From Hyperoplus lanceolatus (lineage: Eukaryota > Chordata > Actinopteri > Uranoscopiformes > Ammodytidae), in assembly GCA_026929865.2 (NCBI GenBank), contig CM049404.1, forward strand, positions 31,081,001 to 31,145,000: a stretch of 64,000 nucleotides of DNA, given 5' to 3'. This document shows positions 36,101 to 46,829 of this stretch, piece by piece. A model generated the notes under the pieces. The model made no database searches. It saw only the letters and a list, made by a program, of their open reading frames with translations, and was not told the DNA's origin. The stretch's first letter is position 1. Each line of letters starts with the position of its first letter. The position numbers and the translations under genes were made by a program.

Positions 36101-39100
36101 TGAGGCAGAAAAACATACGTTCAGTTCACGTTCGCCCCCAATATGAACGAGTTCATGAACGATCGTTCATTGAACGCGTTCAGGCACAACACTGTAATGG
36201 ACCTTGCACATCCTCTGCACACAGGCCTGCCCACACAATTGGCTGGGCCCCTGAAAACCTGTTTGTAGACTCAGGAAAATTACAGAGTAACTAGCCTGTT
36301 CTGTTTATAAGAATGTAGAAGAACTACAAAAGGTACCCAACCTGTTTTTTCATGGGGTCCAAATACTTTTCACAACCACACCCAGACACAAGTAGCAGGT
36401 AGGCCTAGATGTGTTTTCCGTGAGCAGGAACGACTCAGGAAATATAATCCAGACAAAACTGTTTAATATCAAAACCCAATCTTGTCACCATTTGGCACAC
36501 AAAGGGTTTATAGGATGGATTATGTTTGAAACAGTTACACTCCGCTGTGCTCAATCTGAAACATTTTGAACATTTCTGCTTTTCTACTGCTTTTTAAATG
36601 GCCTTAAGCGGCTCTGTGTAAACACCCAACTTTGAATAGATATTGAATAGTTTGCAATGTGGCGAGGCTATGAAAGCTGTTTGTGTTGCTTTAGATATCG
36701 GCACTAGCAACGCACGTGGACATGTTTTTTTCTTTCTCATTTCCTGTAAGCGTTGGATCTCATGACGTTTTTCAAGTTAATTCAAAGAGTTCTTCATACC
36801 TCCAGTCAAATTGTTCTTCTTTAGTATCCACTAAAGCAATCTAAAAGTTTTCACAATTTGCACGTTTTCTATACTACTAGTTTCTGGTATAAGATACATT
36901 TACACTAATTGACTGCACCAAATATTGCACTCTTTTGTATTTCTGCACATGACAATTAATCATTTGAAATATTTTGGTGTTATTGTTGAAATAAATAACG
37001 CTTAAAAATCAACATCAACAACAAATTCTTCACACAAAAAAGAAAAAAAGGCGGTTCTCTACATGAATAACCAAACCAACCTACCCTTCAAAACTATAAA
37101 GTTGGCCTATATTTGGTTGCAACATTTAGGCTTAGTTCATTCTGCTCTCATCACTGCAAAACTACTGAAAACATTACTGAAATCATTACAAAAAAGTTCT
37201 TAATCTTTGAACACAAATCTGTTCTTTCAGTTATTTCCAACTTCTTTGTGCCTTGTATCTTTCTTTGCATTAAGAACTTTTTAAGGTCTATTTAAATTTT
37301 AAATTTTTAGAAACAATACAGAAAGCAGGACCTTGGTGGTTACAATGATTAAAACAGGATGATGCTGCTCGTCAGCTTCATTGTGGTATCACTCGGCTGG
37401 TTGGTCAATTGGCCAGGTTTCTGAAAAACTGGTCAGACCTGGCTGGCCGTGTCAACCTGAAGACTTATGTCAAAGCCTTTAAAAGTTATAGTCACCAAAG
37501 GGAAATTCTTTTTCACAAAAATGTACTTTATGAGAACAGATAATTTAAACCTATTTGTAGACTCAGGACAATGACAGAGTAACTAGCCTGTCCTGTTTAT
37601 AAGAATGTAGAAGAACTACAAAAGGTACCCAACCTGTTTTTTCATGGGGTCCAAATACTTTTCACAACCACACCCAGACACAAGTAGCTTTTCTACTGCT
37701 TTTTAAATGACCTTAAGCGGAGCCGCGGCTCTGTGTAAACACCCAACTTTGAATAGATATTGACATAAATATCTAAAAATCTAAAAATAAAGGTTATCTA
37801 GGTAGGTTCTTGGCTTCCAAAGACCATGGGCCCCCCCAAGTGGCTGGGCCCTAGAAAGCTTTCACACTGTCTACCCCTTATGGGCGGCCCTGTCTGCACA
37901 TACTGTAGATGTGAGCTGATTTTGTGTAGAGATGATGCCCTGATACTGCCATGAAAGGAAGCATTTCTGATATTGTTTCAAGGTGAAGTTCCCAATTCTC
38001 AGAAACTTGCAAAATATGTCTACCAATGGATTTTAAGGATTCAGTTTTGCATTTGAGAAGTAAGTCTTATTCTGAGAATCACATCAGAATGACAAGCCTT
38101 CTCTGCAGACATCGTCTATCAGCTTTGCATATATTGCAGCAACTTAATTGACACCAGAGTTTTATAAACGATCTCCAGCAGGTATCATCTGCTGATGACA
38201 TCTCTTCATCATAGTATTTTGGATCTCCTTGCAGCTAATGGGGAGTTACAACAAGTGCAGCAGGCAGAATCAGGCAATTAAGGACTCTTTCAATGCAAAT
38301 CCCATCCAAACATCTTCCCTGTCATAATGTGCACAACGGCTGCATAAAAAATCATTATCACTTCCTCTTCCCAGCATCAACCATAACATGCCCAATGGAC
38401 CCCAACAACTCATATCAGTGTGGAAGCCCCCAAGTCACTAACCTCTGGCTCAGCTGCTTTCATAAGAAAATGCCTTCCACCAGTGGTTGATAAAATGTGA
38501 TGATTGGGGTGGAATTGTGGCAGTGGGCATGTTCACATAGGAACTTACATGCGGAGTAGATGCATGTAGGGTCACTACGTCTCATATCAACCAATGGGGT
38601 AAACACAAAGGATGTTTACCCCGGGTGATTGCCATGCTGTGCAAATTGCATCATACTAGACCATGCTGGCCTTTGTGAGACAAACAGGATGGCAGTTTTC
38701 CATATGAGTTCCAGGTCTGCAGTCGGGTCATATGGTTCTGATCTCTCTCTCTAACTAATAAAGGCAAAAATTACCCAAAAATAACTTGACATTGTTATCT
38801 TGAAAACGTTTAATACATTTATGGCAAGAAAATTAAATCAAATGAATATTATGACTTCATAGTTAATCATTTATTTGCACATGCATTGTACCATATCTCT
38901 TGTTAAACAAAGTTGTCGGTTGATATGGACAGTAATGAACGATTTATGTGGATATCAGAAAAGAATGTATGTATAAAAAAAAAAAAACATTGGATTCACC
39001 CTTAACTATTGACCGCGCATACTCTTTATCAGCTCTTACCACCGGGCCTAAAAAAAAATTCTAGGGGAAACACTGTATAGGTTGTACTTAGGGCCGTCTG

Positions 39101-42100
39101 GAATAATTTGAATATTCTATTCGTTTGTTAGGTTAGTAGTCAAACATCAATTATAAAAGTAAAACAATTAAAAACTCTTTGGGACTTTTAGGGCACACAT
39201 GGCATTCGTACAGTCCCCAAGCACGATTGATGGCTAAAGTGTAGTTAATTTGACCAGTGTGAGTGCTCTGTTCCGTGCTCAAGCACTGTAAAGATCCTAG
39301 GCCAGGGGTCGGCAACCCGTGGCTCCAGAGCCACGTGTGGCTCTTTCATCCTTCTGTTGTGGCTCCCTGTGACTTTGGAAAATAAATAATGAGTATTTTA
39401 TTAAAATTTAATTTAATTTTAGTTTGTTCATTTTAAAATATAATTATGAATTTGAAGATTATGATAAACTTGTAACATTAAAATAAAAAGTTTTTAATAT
39501 TTTTATCGCGGCCCCGAGAGCAGTCGCTGGAGACAGGGGAACCACGGCGCACTGCGTTGCGGTGCTATGAGAATCATAGACAGCCGCTCCTCTTGGACTC
39601 GGTCCAAGACTTGGGGAATCAGAGGGACAGGTGGGAACGCATACAGGAGTGTGTTCGGCCATGGTCTGTGAGCGAACGCATCCACCCCGAGCGGGGGATT
39701 GTCCTTCGCGCTGAGAGAGAACCACAGCGCGCGTGTGTTCTCCCGTGTGGAGAATAGGTCGACTCCCGCCTTCCCAAACTTGCTCCATATCTGACTGATC
39801 AGATCGTGGTGCAGAGTCCAGTCTCCTGGTCGGGGTCCCCCCCTCGACATTATGTCTGCCCCTCTGTATAGGACACCGGGGATGTACACTGCTCTGATGG
39901 AGAGCAAGTGTGTGTGCGTCCAGCATAACAGCCGTCTCGCTATGCTCAGCAGCTGTGCCGAGCGCACGCCCCCTTGGCGATTGATGTATGCTGCTGTCGC
40001 CTTGTTGTCCGTGCGAATCATTACATGTTGATTCGTTAACATTGGGGCAAAGTGTTGGATTACTTTCCACACAGTGAGTAACTCCAATGCGTTCATATGC
40101 ATGATCATGGGGGCAGGCCAAACGCCGCCCACTAGTGAGACTCGCATGTTCCTCCCCAGCCCGACAGAGATGCATCCGTGAACACTGAGATGTGTGACGT
40201 TGTATTCGAATACTTGTTTGGAAAAATCAACGGGTATTTCAAGTCTATAAAAGAGTATTTGGACAAAGCCCTAGTTATAATAGCATTTCGGTTTCCAATG
40301 TCCAAACTGTTAAAATAAATAATAAATAATGTTTTTTTTTCTTACTTTTATTCCCTGCTGCAGATAGTGGCGTGATCAGTGTCCAGGGAGCTCTGTATGG
40401 ACGTGCAGACAGCCAGACCTGCAGTGAGGGAAGACCTCCACAACAGCTTACCAACACACAGTGCTCTCAGCAGGGCACGGTGGATGTCCTCAGGAGAAGG
40501 TATATCTGTAAAATACAAAACATCAACATTTTAGGATACATGTACTACGGATGGGCCCGAGTAGTGAATTCCTAGATCGAGGAATCGCATTTTTTTTATC
40601 TAGATTTTTATTCGGAACGCATCCGTCTGCTGTAATACTGTTTAACCTACCGTATGTTTACTGCTTATTGCTAAAAAACAAAAGTAAGACCTCATAGTAA
40701 ATACAAGCAGCGAGTAAGTAAATTAAATAGTATAATTCAAATAAATATATCAGTGTTCATGAACGTTAGTGGCAGCCACCATTCATGCATTTCCGATATA
40801 CGCTCGCTACAAAGGGCGTCTGGGCTGCAGAGAGCAGCGCCATTAGAAGTCATTGAAGCTTTTGGTGCGAGTCCACAGTAAAAAAAGAAAAAGTCTGAAA
40901 TAAGCCACGGAAAAAAATCCTGGTCGGCCAATATTGGTATCTGCAGGTTAGACTCTTTGTTTACATTGCAACCCCTATTAATTTTTCTACAATTATTACT
41001 GCACACGAAGATATAATATTGATTGAGAATCTCACATGAGACCAAGATTACACGCTAAAAAGGTAATGAGCGCAAAATGCAATGTAAAAAGTAATATTTA
41101 GTTTCTGGCTGCTAACAAATCTGGCTGGCTGGTACCTTTTTTTTCCATCTACCAGCCACCTTGGCTGGTAAGCCAAAAAGCCTGGTTGTACCTTTTAAAG
41201 TAAAATGCATCAATCGGATGCACTTTGAGAGGAAAACTCAACTGTGTCTTACGTCAGCTGTTTAGTACTATTTTCTGGAATAATTCGGAGACACTGAGTC
41301 ACATAAATTCGAAGCTTTTGTAGAAAAAGTTGTTTTGTATTTAAATATTTGTTGTTTGAATATAAATAATAATTTACTATGAAAAATCAAATATTCATAA
41401 AAAATGAGTACAGGCCATTTCCTCTGATTGTAGATGGTTATTGCTGTCTTTATGTCTTTTGTAGGTGCGATGGCAAGAGAGTGTGCGAACTAAACACAGC
41501 AATCGTCCCAACCTCGGATCCCTGCTTTGGCATCTATAAATATTTGGAGACCACCTACACCTGCATCCCAGCAAGTCAGTCTGCATGAAATGACTATTAG
41601 CGGTTTATCAAAAGCAAAGCTTATAGACTTTTTGAGGGAATAGAGGGCTTGAAAGTTCAAAACTATCGTAGCAGGGACAAGCCCGAGTAGTGAATTCCAA
41701 AATTGAGGGATCGCATTGATTCTTTGTGATTTTCTCGCCATGGCCTGGTTCACAGCTGCGTCTAGCGACACAGAAAACAACTTACACACTTCCGATCGTC
41801 TCTTGAGGCTTGTAAATGAAACTCTTAATGGAATCAAATCCAGTACAGACGAGTATGCAGAAAATAGAAAGAACATCTGAGAGCTACTGTGACTGATTAG
41901 AAAGAACATGTTACCAGCTGGCTAGCGTGTCAGAAGTAATATTGTAATATACAATAGCTAAAGACACACATTATATTTTAATAGAGATATGTCTAAAATT
42001 ATTTATTTTACTTCAACAGTTCACCGTGTTATATGCTACGACTCTTCGGCAAACCTTATTTGTGGTAAGGTCATTGTAAAATAATAATACAAAATAACAA

Positions 42101-43317
42101 AATATTTAATTATATATTCATTGCATTTCAACACTTATTTAATATTGTAATTTTCAGATGACGGGCAGGTTATCTTTGTGTACGGTGCTGATTATGGACG
42201 TCGTGATCGAACCACGTGCTCTTACAAGCGTCCGGCCTCTCAGATCCACAATGTCGACTGCTATAACCCCACCAGCACAGTGGCTAAAAGGTACAATCGC
42301 CCTCTCTTTGTTGATTTTAACATCATGTTGTGAATTGTATATGTGAAATTGATGGTCCAGAATACTAGTTTGTACAATATTAGCTACAAGTTGAACTGAT
42401 TGCTGATAACGTCTCTCAATGACCCAGATGTCATATGTCTCAGTTCAAATTTAAGTCTGTGTTCACTCACATCTATCTGCATCCACAGGTGTAACGGGAA
42501 AAATAGCTGTTCTATCAGCGTGACCACTTCAGTGTTTCCAGACCCCTGTGTTGGCACTTACAAATACCTGGAGTTGGCCTACACATGTCAATGTAAGTAT
42601 CTTAAAGGCCCCATCAGGCTGTTTCACTTCACAAAAGCTAATCTGTAATCATATTGTTAAAGGGAAGTGGTAAAGAAGCACTTATCTAGAGATATTTCTA
42701 TATAACGCTGCAAATACTGTAATAAAAAAAAGCCAATCCTCAGTAAATTGAAAAGTAGTCCGTAAAGTGCAGCCACATTCGTATACATTATTTTAAAAAG
42801 ATTGTCATTTTTTATGCTTATTAGACAGTTTGGAGAGAGAGTTGAATTAAAGGTGTCAGCGATTCAGGGGCGCCCTTAGCTCAGTTGGTAGGGCGTCCCC
42901 CCCGGGCCGGGCCCAGCAGCAGACCCGGGTTCGATTCCCGCCCGCGGCCGATCTCTGCATGTCACTCCCCTCTCTGCCCCATTTCACCTCTGTCTCTCTG
43001 CACTATCAATAAAGCATAAAAATGCCAAAAAAAATCTAAAAAAAAAAAAAAAAAAAAATGTGTCAGCGATTCTGCAGAATGCTTGTTGTCAAAATCAGTG
43101 AATATCTCCTCAAGATCTGCTACCTGTCCAACCGTCCGCACTGTGTGTGTTGATGATTTTGACAACATGATTTTAACAATCATTCTACAAAATCGCTGAC
43201 TCCACCTTTTATTGTAGTTAATAACAATTATTCAACTATTTCAATTAAGTTATAGTAAATGGATATTTAATTTTCTGACATGAATATGTTATTTGTTCTT
43301 TTTCAGATCCTGTTTGA
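30198..43317 (+). CDS. Two-domain L-rhamnose-binding lectin with a C-type-lectin-derived leader (putative chimera)
   Basis: Predicted exons: 30198-30263, 30532-30562, 30928-30960, 31052-31114, 40364-40499, 41465-41574, 42020-42064, 42158-42290, 42489-42592, 43307-43317 (732 bases, 243 residues, open). The first two exons copy the leader of the C-type lectin at 20930 ([10 protein letters not shown]... then [10 protein letters not shown]). The third is the second signal-peptide exon of RBL genes ([11 protein letters not shown]). Then come two SUEL domains at about 44-146 and 147-240, each with eight cysteines, YGR ([22 protein letters not shown]) and DPC with G and YKYL motifs, ending YPV. No RBL first exon like that of the gene at 46830 was found upstream. 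The join is phase 1 to phase 1. The RBL exons are secure; the leader assignment is inference. The first domain intron is 9.2 kb of nested transposons. Confidence 0.72.
30737..30893 (+). mobile_element. LINE 3' tail fragment
   Basis: Ends GTATGTGACAAATAAAATC followed by TGAATCTGAA, a 3' end common to truncated fish non-LTR elements. Homology to the other plus-strand RBL gene begins just after it (AAACACAGTTTGACAG), so the fragment marks the breakpoint between C-type-lectin-derived and RBL-derived sequence. Confidence 0.5.
32604..32763 (+). mobile_element. tRNA-derived SINE
   Basis: Starts GGGCGCCCTTAACTCAGTTG, a tRNA-like head with an A box, and ends CACTATCAATAAAGCATAA plus A-rich tail. Flanked by AGTTAAGGT (32595-32603 and 32764-32772). 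Same family as 42866-43059 and 57843-57990. It lacks part of the B-box region present at 42866. Confidence 0.8.
33261..33987. mobile_element. hAT-like MITE, 8-base target duplication
   Basis: Ends TAGGGCTGCCCCC and GGGGACAGCCCTA, flanked by CTTTTACG at 33253-33260 and 33988-33995. Both halves carry GATTCGAAT-like motifs. It is 727 bases with no coding capacity. Confidence 0.85.
34221..34359 (-). mobile_element. tRNA-derived SINE
   Basis: On the minus strand it reads GGTGCTCATGGCACAGTGG ... GGTTCAAATCC, the A and B boxes of a tRNA-like promoter. Flanked by TAATTATGTCTTTCT (34206-34220) and TAATTGTGTCTTTCT (34360-34374), one mismatch. Confidence 0.8.
34609..36194. mobile_element. hAT-like element, 1.6 kb, containing a MITE
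   Basis: Ends CAGTGTTGGGAAAGTTC and GGCACAACACTG with the 8-base duplication TAATGGAC (34601-34608 and 36195-36202). Repeated GTTCA/TGAAC motifs fill both ends. Removing the MITE at 34929-35525 leaves about 1 kb of non-coding DNA. Confidence 0.85.
34929..35525. mobile_element. TTAA-flanked MITE nested in an hAT element
   Basis: TTAA at 34925-34928 and 35526-35529, with inverted ends AGAGGACCTATGATGC and GCATAATAGGTCCTCT. It must be younger than the hAT element at 34609-36194 that contains it. Confidence 0.85.
36261..37761. repeat. Direct repeat pair with an internal deletion
   Basis: 36261-36650 and 37553-37761 are direct copies. The second lacks the part corresponding to about 36397-36574 and has GAGCCGCG inserted near 37720. 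The remaining 36.2-39.07 kb inside the large hAT element is AT-rich without a recognised gene. Confidence 0.7.
39303..39490. mobile_element. hAT fragment (CAGGGGTCGGCAACC end)
   Basis: A left terminus of the vertebrate hAT type beginning CAGGGGTCGGCAACCCGTGG. No matching right end is seen, so only a fragment remains, abutting a DIRS fossil. Confidence 0.55.
39503..40180 (-). mobile_element. DIRS-type retrotransposon fossil (fragment)
   Basis: A minus-strand segment similar to the RNase H region and following segment of the fish DIRS group (contains [17 protein letters not shown] and [15 protein letters not shown]). Only this internal portion is present. Termini, the rest of the polymerase and the tyrosine recombinase part are not seen. 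It is a truncated, non-functional fossil of modest age inside an RBL intron. Confidence 0.75.
42850..43212. mobile_element. MITE in the last RBL intron, interrupted by a SINE
   Basis: Ends AAAGGTGTCAGCGATT and AATCGCTGACTCCACCTTTT. The same MITE occupies the same intron of the gene at 46830 (about 50213-51620), so it predates that duplication. A relative lies at about 6980-7070. Confidence 0.65.
42866..43059 (+). mobile_element. tRNA-derived SINE, empty site in the paralogue
   Basis: tRNA-like head (GCGCCCTTAGCTCAGTTGG, GGTTCGATTCC) and tail CACTATCAATAAAGCATAA plus poly(A). Flanked by a perfect 13-base duplication GTGTCAGCGATTC (42853-42865 and 43060-43072). The paralogous intron at about 50213 has a single uninterrupted copy. 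Confidence 0.92.
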
Positions 43318-43722
43318 TCACAACTGAAATCACAATATTCTTTCAAGTGACTAAAATTTATTCTCAAATCATAAAAACGTCACATCAATGTGACAATTGA
43401 AGCATTGACTGTATTAATTTTATTTTTCTTAATTATCCATGATCTAATTCAAGTTTAAAATGCATTTTTCTCATTATTTTCTGAAACTGAATTTCTGTAA
43501 TATGTTGTTTTGAGTTTTAAAGCATTCCTCTGCTTACACAGCACATGACTTGCCTATGCGTTAGAAAAGCACGAATACACTTGCCTTTCTATGGGCAGAA
43601 ATATGTTTCACTAGAACCTGAATTTGAATTGCTCAACTTGAATTTGAAATTATTAATACATCAATTCAAATTGCTCTTACTTGAATCCTGTTTGATCATA
43701 TTGAAATCACAATATTCTTTCT

Positions 43723-43863
43723 AATAAATAATACTTAATCTCAAAATCATAAAAATTTGTTTTATTTTGATTGATTTTCTGTAATATTTAGTTGAGTTTT
43801 AAAGCATTACTCTGCTTATGCACAGCACATGACTTGCCTCTGTGTTTGACAAGCACAAATAAA
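43723..43863 (+). terminator. Poly(A) signals of the chimeric RBL gene
   Basis: AATAAA at 43723-43728 and 43858-43863. The second lies in a repeated copy of the terminal exon region. Equivalent signals follow the gene at 46830 (52120-52125, 52249-52254). Confidence 0.5.
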
Positions 43864-43869
43864 CTTGTT

Positions 43870-46680
43870 TTTCATATCTGGCCTTGTCTGAATGAAGCAC
43901 AATTATATATGGAAGTGGTTTTTTTAGACATTTTGGGTGTTTTGTATGATTTTGATGAGGATTTTATAATTGAATGGCAAAGTCAAGGCCATACTGGTAA
44001 GTGTAGGAAGGATAAACTTACATTATATACTCACAATTATATACTGCAACAATAGCTTTGTGAAGTGGGTGTAAAGTATAAATAAAAAATTTAAAATTGA
44101 TTAGTTGTCACATAACGACCCCTCTCCAAGTATTTAAAAGGGAAATCAAAAAGTTTAAGACCTATATATGAGGTAGTTCAATACTTTGCAGTGAAATGCA
44201 ATACTATTGAAATCTTGTTAAGTTTATCAAACTTAAATAATATATTTTATTTAAATTGATAAATATGCCTAACTATTTGCAGATGCTTTCTATCATGCAA
44301 GTTACACAACATACTTAATTAGAAATATGTTGTGGATTTGTGTTTACAGGGGCTTTAAAGAAAGATTTCACATTGTTAAATCCAATTTTAACTTCCAGCA
44401 TGAAACATTCATTTTTGTAAAAAAAAAAAAACACAACATATAGATGGGCAGCAAATGGAAGAAAACAATTGAATAAATGAATGGATAAACATAATAAATA
44501 GTTTCATAATTCTATTTTTTTTTTAGTTTTCAACACTCTGAACTACTTGCTTTATATCTGGGTCAAAGACAACAAACAGAATCTGCTAAATAAAGTCCAC
44601 CAAAATGATGAACTATAGAAAGTCAAAGTGATGGTGTCACAGTGGATCAGTGTGGAGTCAAATGTGAAAAAAGCAATATTCAATAGGCTCATAATCATAC
44701 ATACTGGTTAATAATATATAAAACATATTTCTTTGCATCTATCTTTCACATCACTTAATAGATATAAATATATATAAATCACTTTAAGTATATTTGTTTA
44801 TGTTCTGTTTTATGCATGTACACATGCATTTTATAGTATGGCACAATTTGTCATATTTGTTGTTCTTATTGTTTTATATATGAAGTAATTTATTTAGTTT
44901 GTTATGATTCTATGTAGTTTGTTGTGTTATTAAATATGTATTTTGTGTCGTGTTGCGGCATATTTTGTGGGAAATAAGGCGTAAATAATTAAAGATTGAT
45001 TTAACGTAGACTGTAAAACCTGCATAGAAGTTGCATTTCCATCCCCTGTTTACATTTTACAACATTCAATGCAAAATGGTTGATGCCCCACATAGGCAGA
45101 GCTGGGTGGATTGCATTTTAGAGTGACCTTAATAGATGACTGTGTTGCGGTGGCAGGAGGCAAGGAGCTTTTAACTTTCTGTGTTTTGCTCTTGCAAACT
45201 ATTTTAGTCAGTTCCAAATCCGACTTCTCGAGACCGAAGTGTTTCCAGAAAAACAATAGTTTTACCTTTCTGCTCAAACAAATGCTTTCTTTCTATCATC
45301 TTCTAGAACACTTTGAATGGCCTTGTGTTTGAATTGTGCTATATAAATAAACTTGCCTTGCCTAGAAAAAATGTTAAGCATCTAACAAAATGCACCGTTG
45401 CTCCATCAACATAGTGGATGGATTCCAGCCTTTACAAGACCTTCACCATTACTAAGCCCAAGAGTATAACGTTACTTAAGTTGTTTTGTTGCTTATACAT
45501 GTTTATCAATAATTCAGCAGTATTTGTTCTACATACTAAAAATAAAATGTTATACAAACATGTTTTCAATAAATTAATGTATTTTTATTCTTACCTTTGG
45601 ATGAGCTTCTTTCTTGAATTTGTGCCTCAATTTTGAAAGTCCTTAAAGTCCGTTGAACTTACAAAAGCAGCGGGGCTCATAGCCATCAGTGACCGCACTG
45701 TACAGTCACATAATCCGTCAAAATAAATGTTTATCTCTGAGAAAGATATGTTTCTTCTAAAACCTATGATCTATGATGAATGGACAGAAAATTATGAATT
45801 TTCCTATCGCGGTTTGTGGTTAAGATACCTACTTCACCGGTGGGAATATGAAGGTGTAGTGAACTCTGAGATCCTATGTAGTATAAATGTGCAAACATTT
45901 TAGAAATCGGTTGATCCTAGCCTGAGAAAAGGCAGAAAGAGTGTTTTATGATCTCACTGTCTAACCCTACATTTTACTGATGTGACATCACTTCAGTAAA
46001 AATGTAGGGTTATGATTAACAGGACAACTAGGCCAAGGGAAGACTGAGGAAAGACTGAGGGAACAAAAACCTCATTCAGTATATTATAATAGCGATTTTA
46101 TAATAATAGAATGCCGGTTCCGTATGGGTGAAGTATTCCTTTAATGTCTGTCAGGTGGTTGCTCTATTGTCTCAAATTAGGGCTGCTCGATATGCAAAAA
46201 TCAAATCAAAACAAGCTGGGGACCTTGGTGGATAGACGGTTCTATTTTATATTGCCCTTAATAGATGACTGTGTTGCGGTGGCAAGAGGCAAGGTGCTTT
46301 TCACTTTCTGTGTTTTGATCTTGCAAACTATTTTAGTCAGTTCCACATCAAACTCCTTGAAACCAAAGTGTTTCCAGAAAAACAATAGTTTTTTTAGTCT
46401 TTCTATCATCTTCTAGAAAAATGCACCGTGGCTTAATCAACACTATTTTGGTTGTCTGATTATACATTATTATTATTATTATGTATCTAAATTTATCAGC
46501 AGAGCAAATGACATGTTTGGGGCCTGTTGATGTTTAAGGAAGCAAATAGAGAGATAAATATCCCTAAACAAAGGTTAAGGTCCACACTGAGTGCTCTTTG
46601 GAAATACCCTTCCAGTGAGAATAATAAAAAAAAAAGTGTTTTCCATTTGATAGTGTTGAAAGATTTAGTAAATCATTATC
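43870..46680. repeat. Spacer between plus-strand RBL genes, duplicated downstream
   Basis: 43880-44180 matches 52280-52560, and 45005-45090 plus 45590-45690 match 52815-52910 plus 52960-53040, so the 3' flanks of the two RBL genes are duplicates. Inside, 45128-45260 and 46255-46400 are also copies of each other (shared ATAGATGACTGTGTTGCGG). No separate gene is seen. Confidence 0.65.
45824..46140. mobile_element. TTAA-flanked MITE related to 55594-55846
   Basis: TTAA at 45820-45823 and 46141-46144. Its left half (GGGAATATGAAGGTGTAGTG onward) is nearly the same as the left arm of the hairpin MITE at 55594, but the right half differs and contains its own palindrome around CCCTACATTTTACTGA. Confidence 0.6.
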
Positions 46681-46829
46681 TTCTCTAGTTTGCTTTACCC
46701 AATACGTGAGCTGGGCATGAGCCAGCAGGTAAATCAATGTGTACAAACCTCGACCCAAAAGAATAAATACAGATACATAATACTGAGTCCCTCCAGCCAG
46801 TCGCACAGTTATCCTGCTACGAACACACC

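Larger units (their letters stand above)
31374..39075. mobile_element. Large hAT-like element, 7.7 kb, with nested insertions
   Basis: Ends CAGTGTTTCCCCTA and TAGGGGAAACACTG are flanked by TATAG (31369-31373 and 39076-39080). It fills most of the first domain intron of the chimeric RBL gene. Inside are a SINE (32604-32763), an hAT MITE (33261-33987), another SINE (34221-34359) and an hAT element (34609-36194) holding a TTAA MITE. No intact transposase is recognised. The corresponding intron of the gene at 46830 is only 0.8 kb and lacks it. Confidence 0.75.

Noticed and set aside
39459-40175. Longer of two overlapping minus-strand frames
   Set aside because: The other frame is the one similar to DIRS RNase H; this is its shadow.
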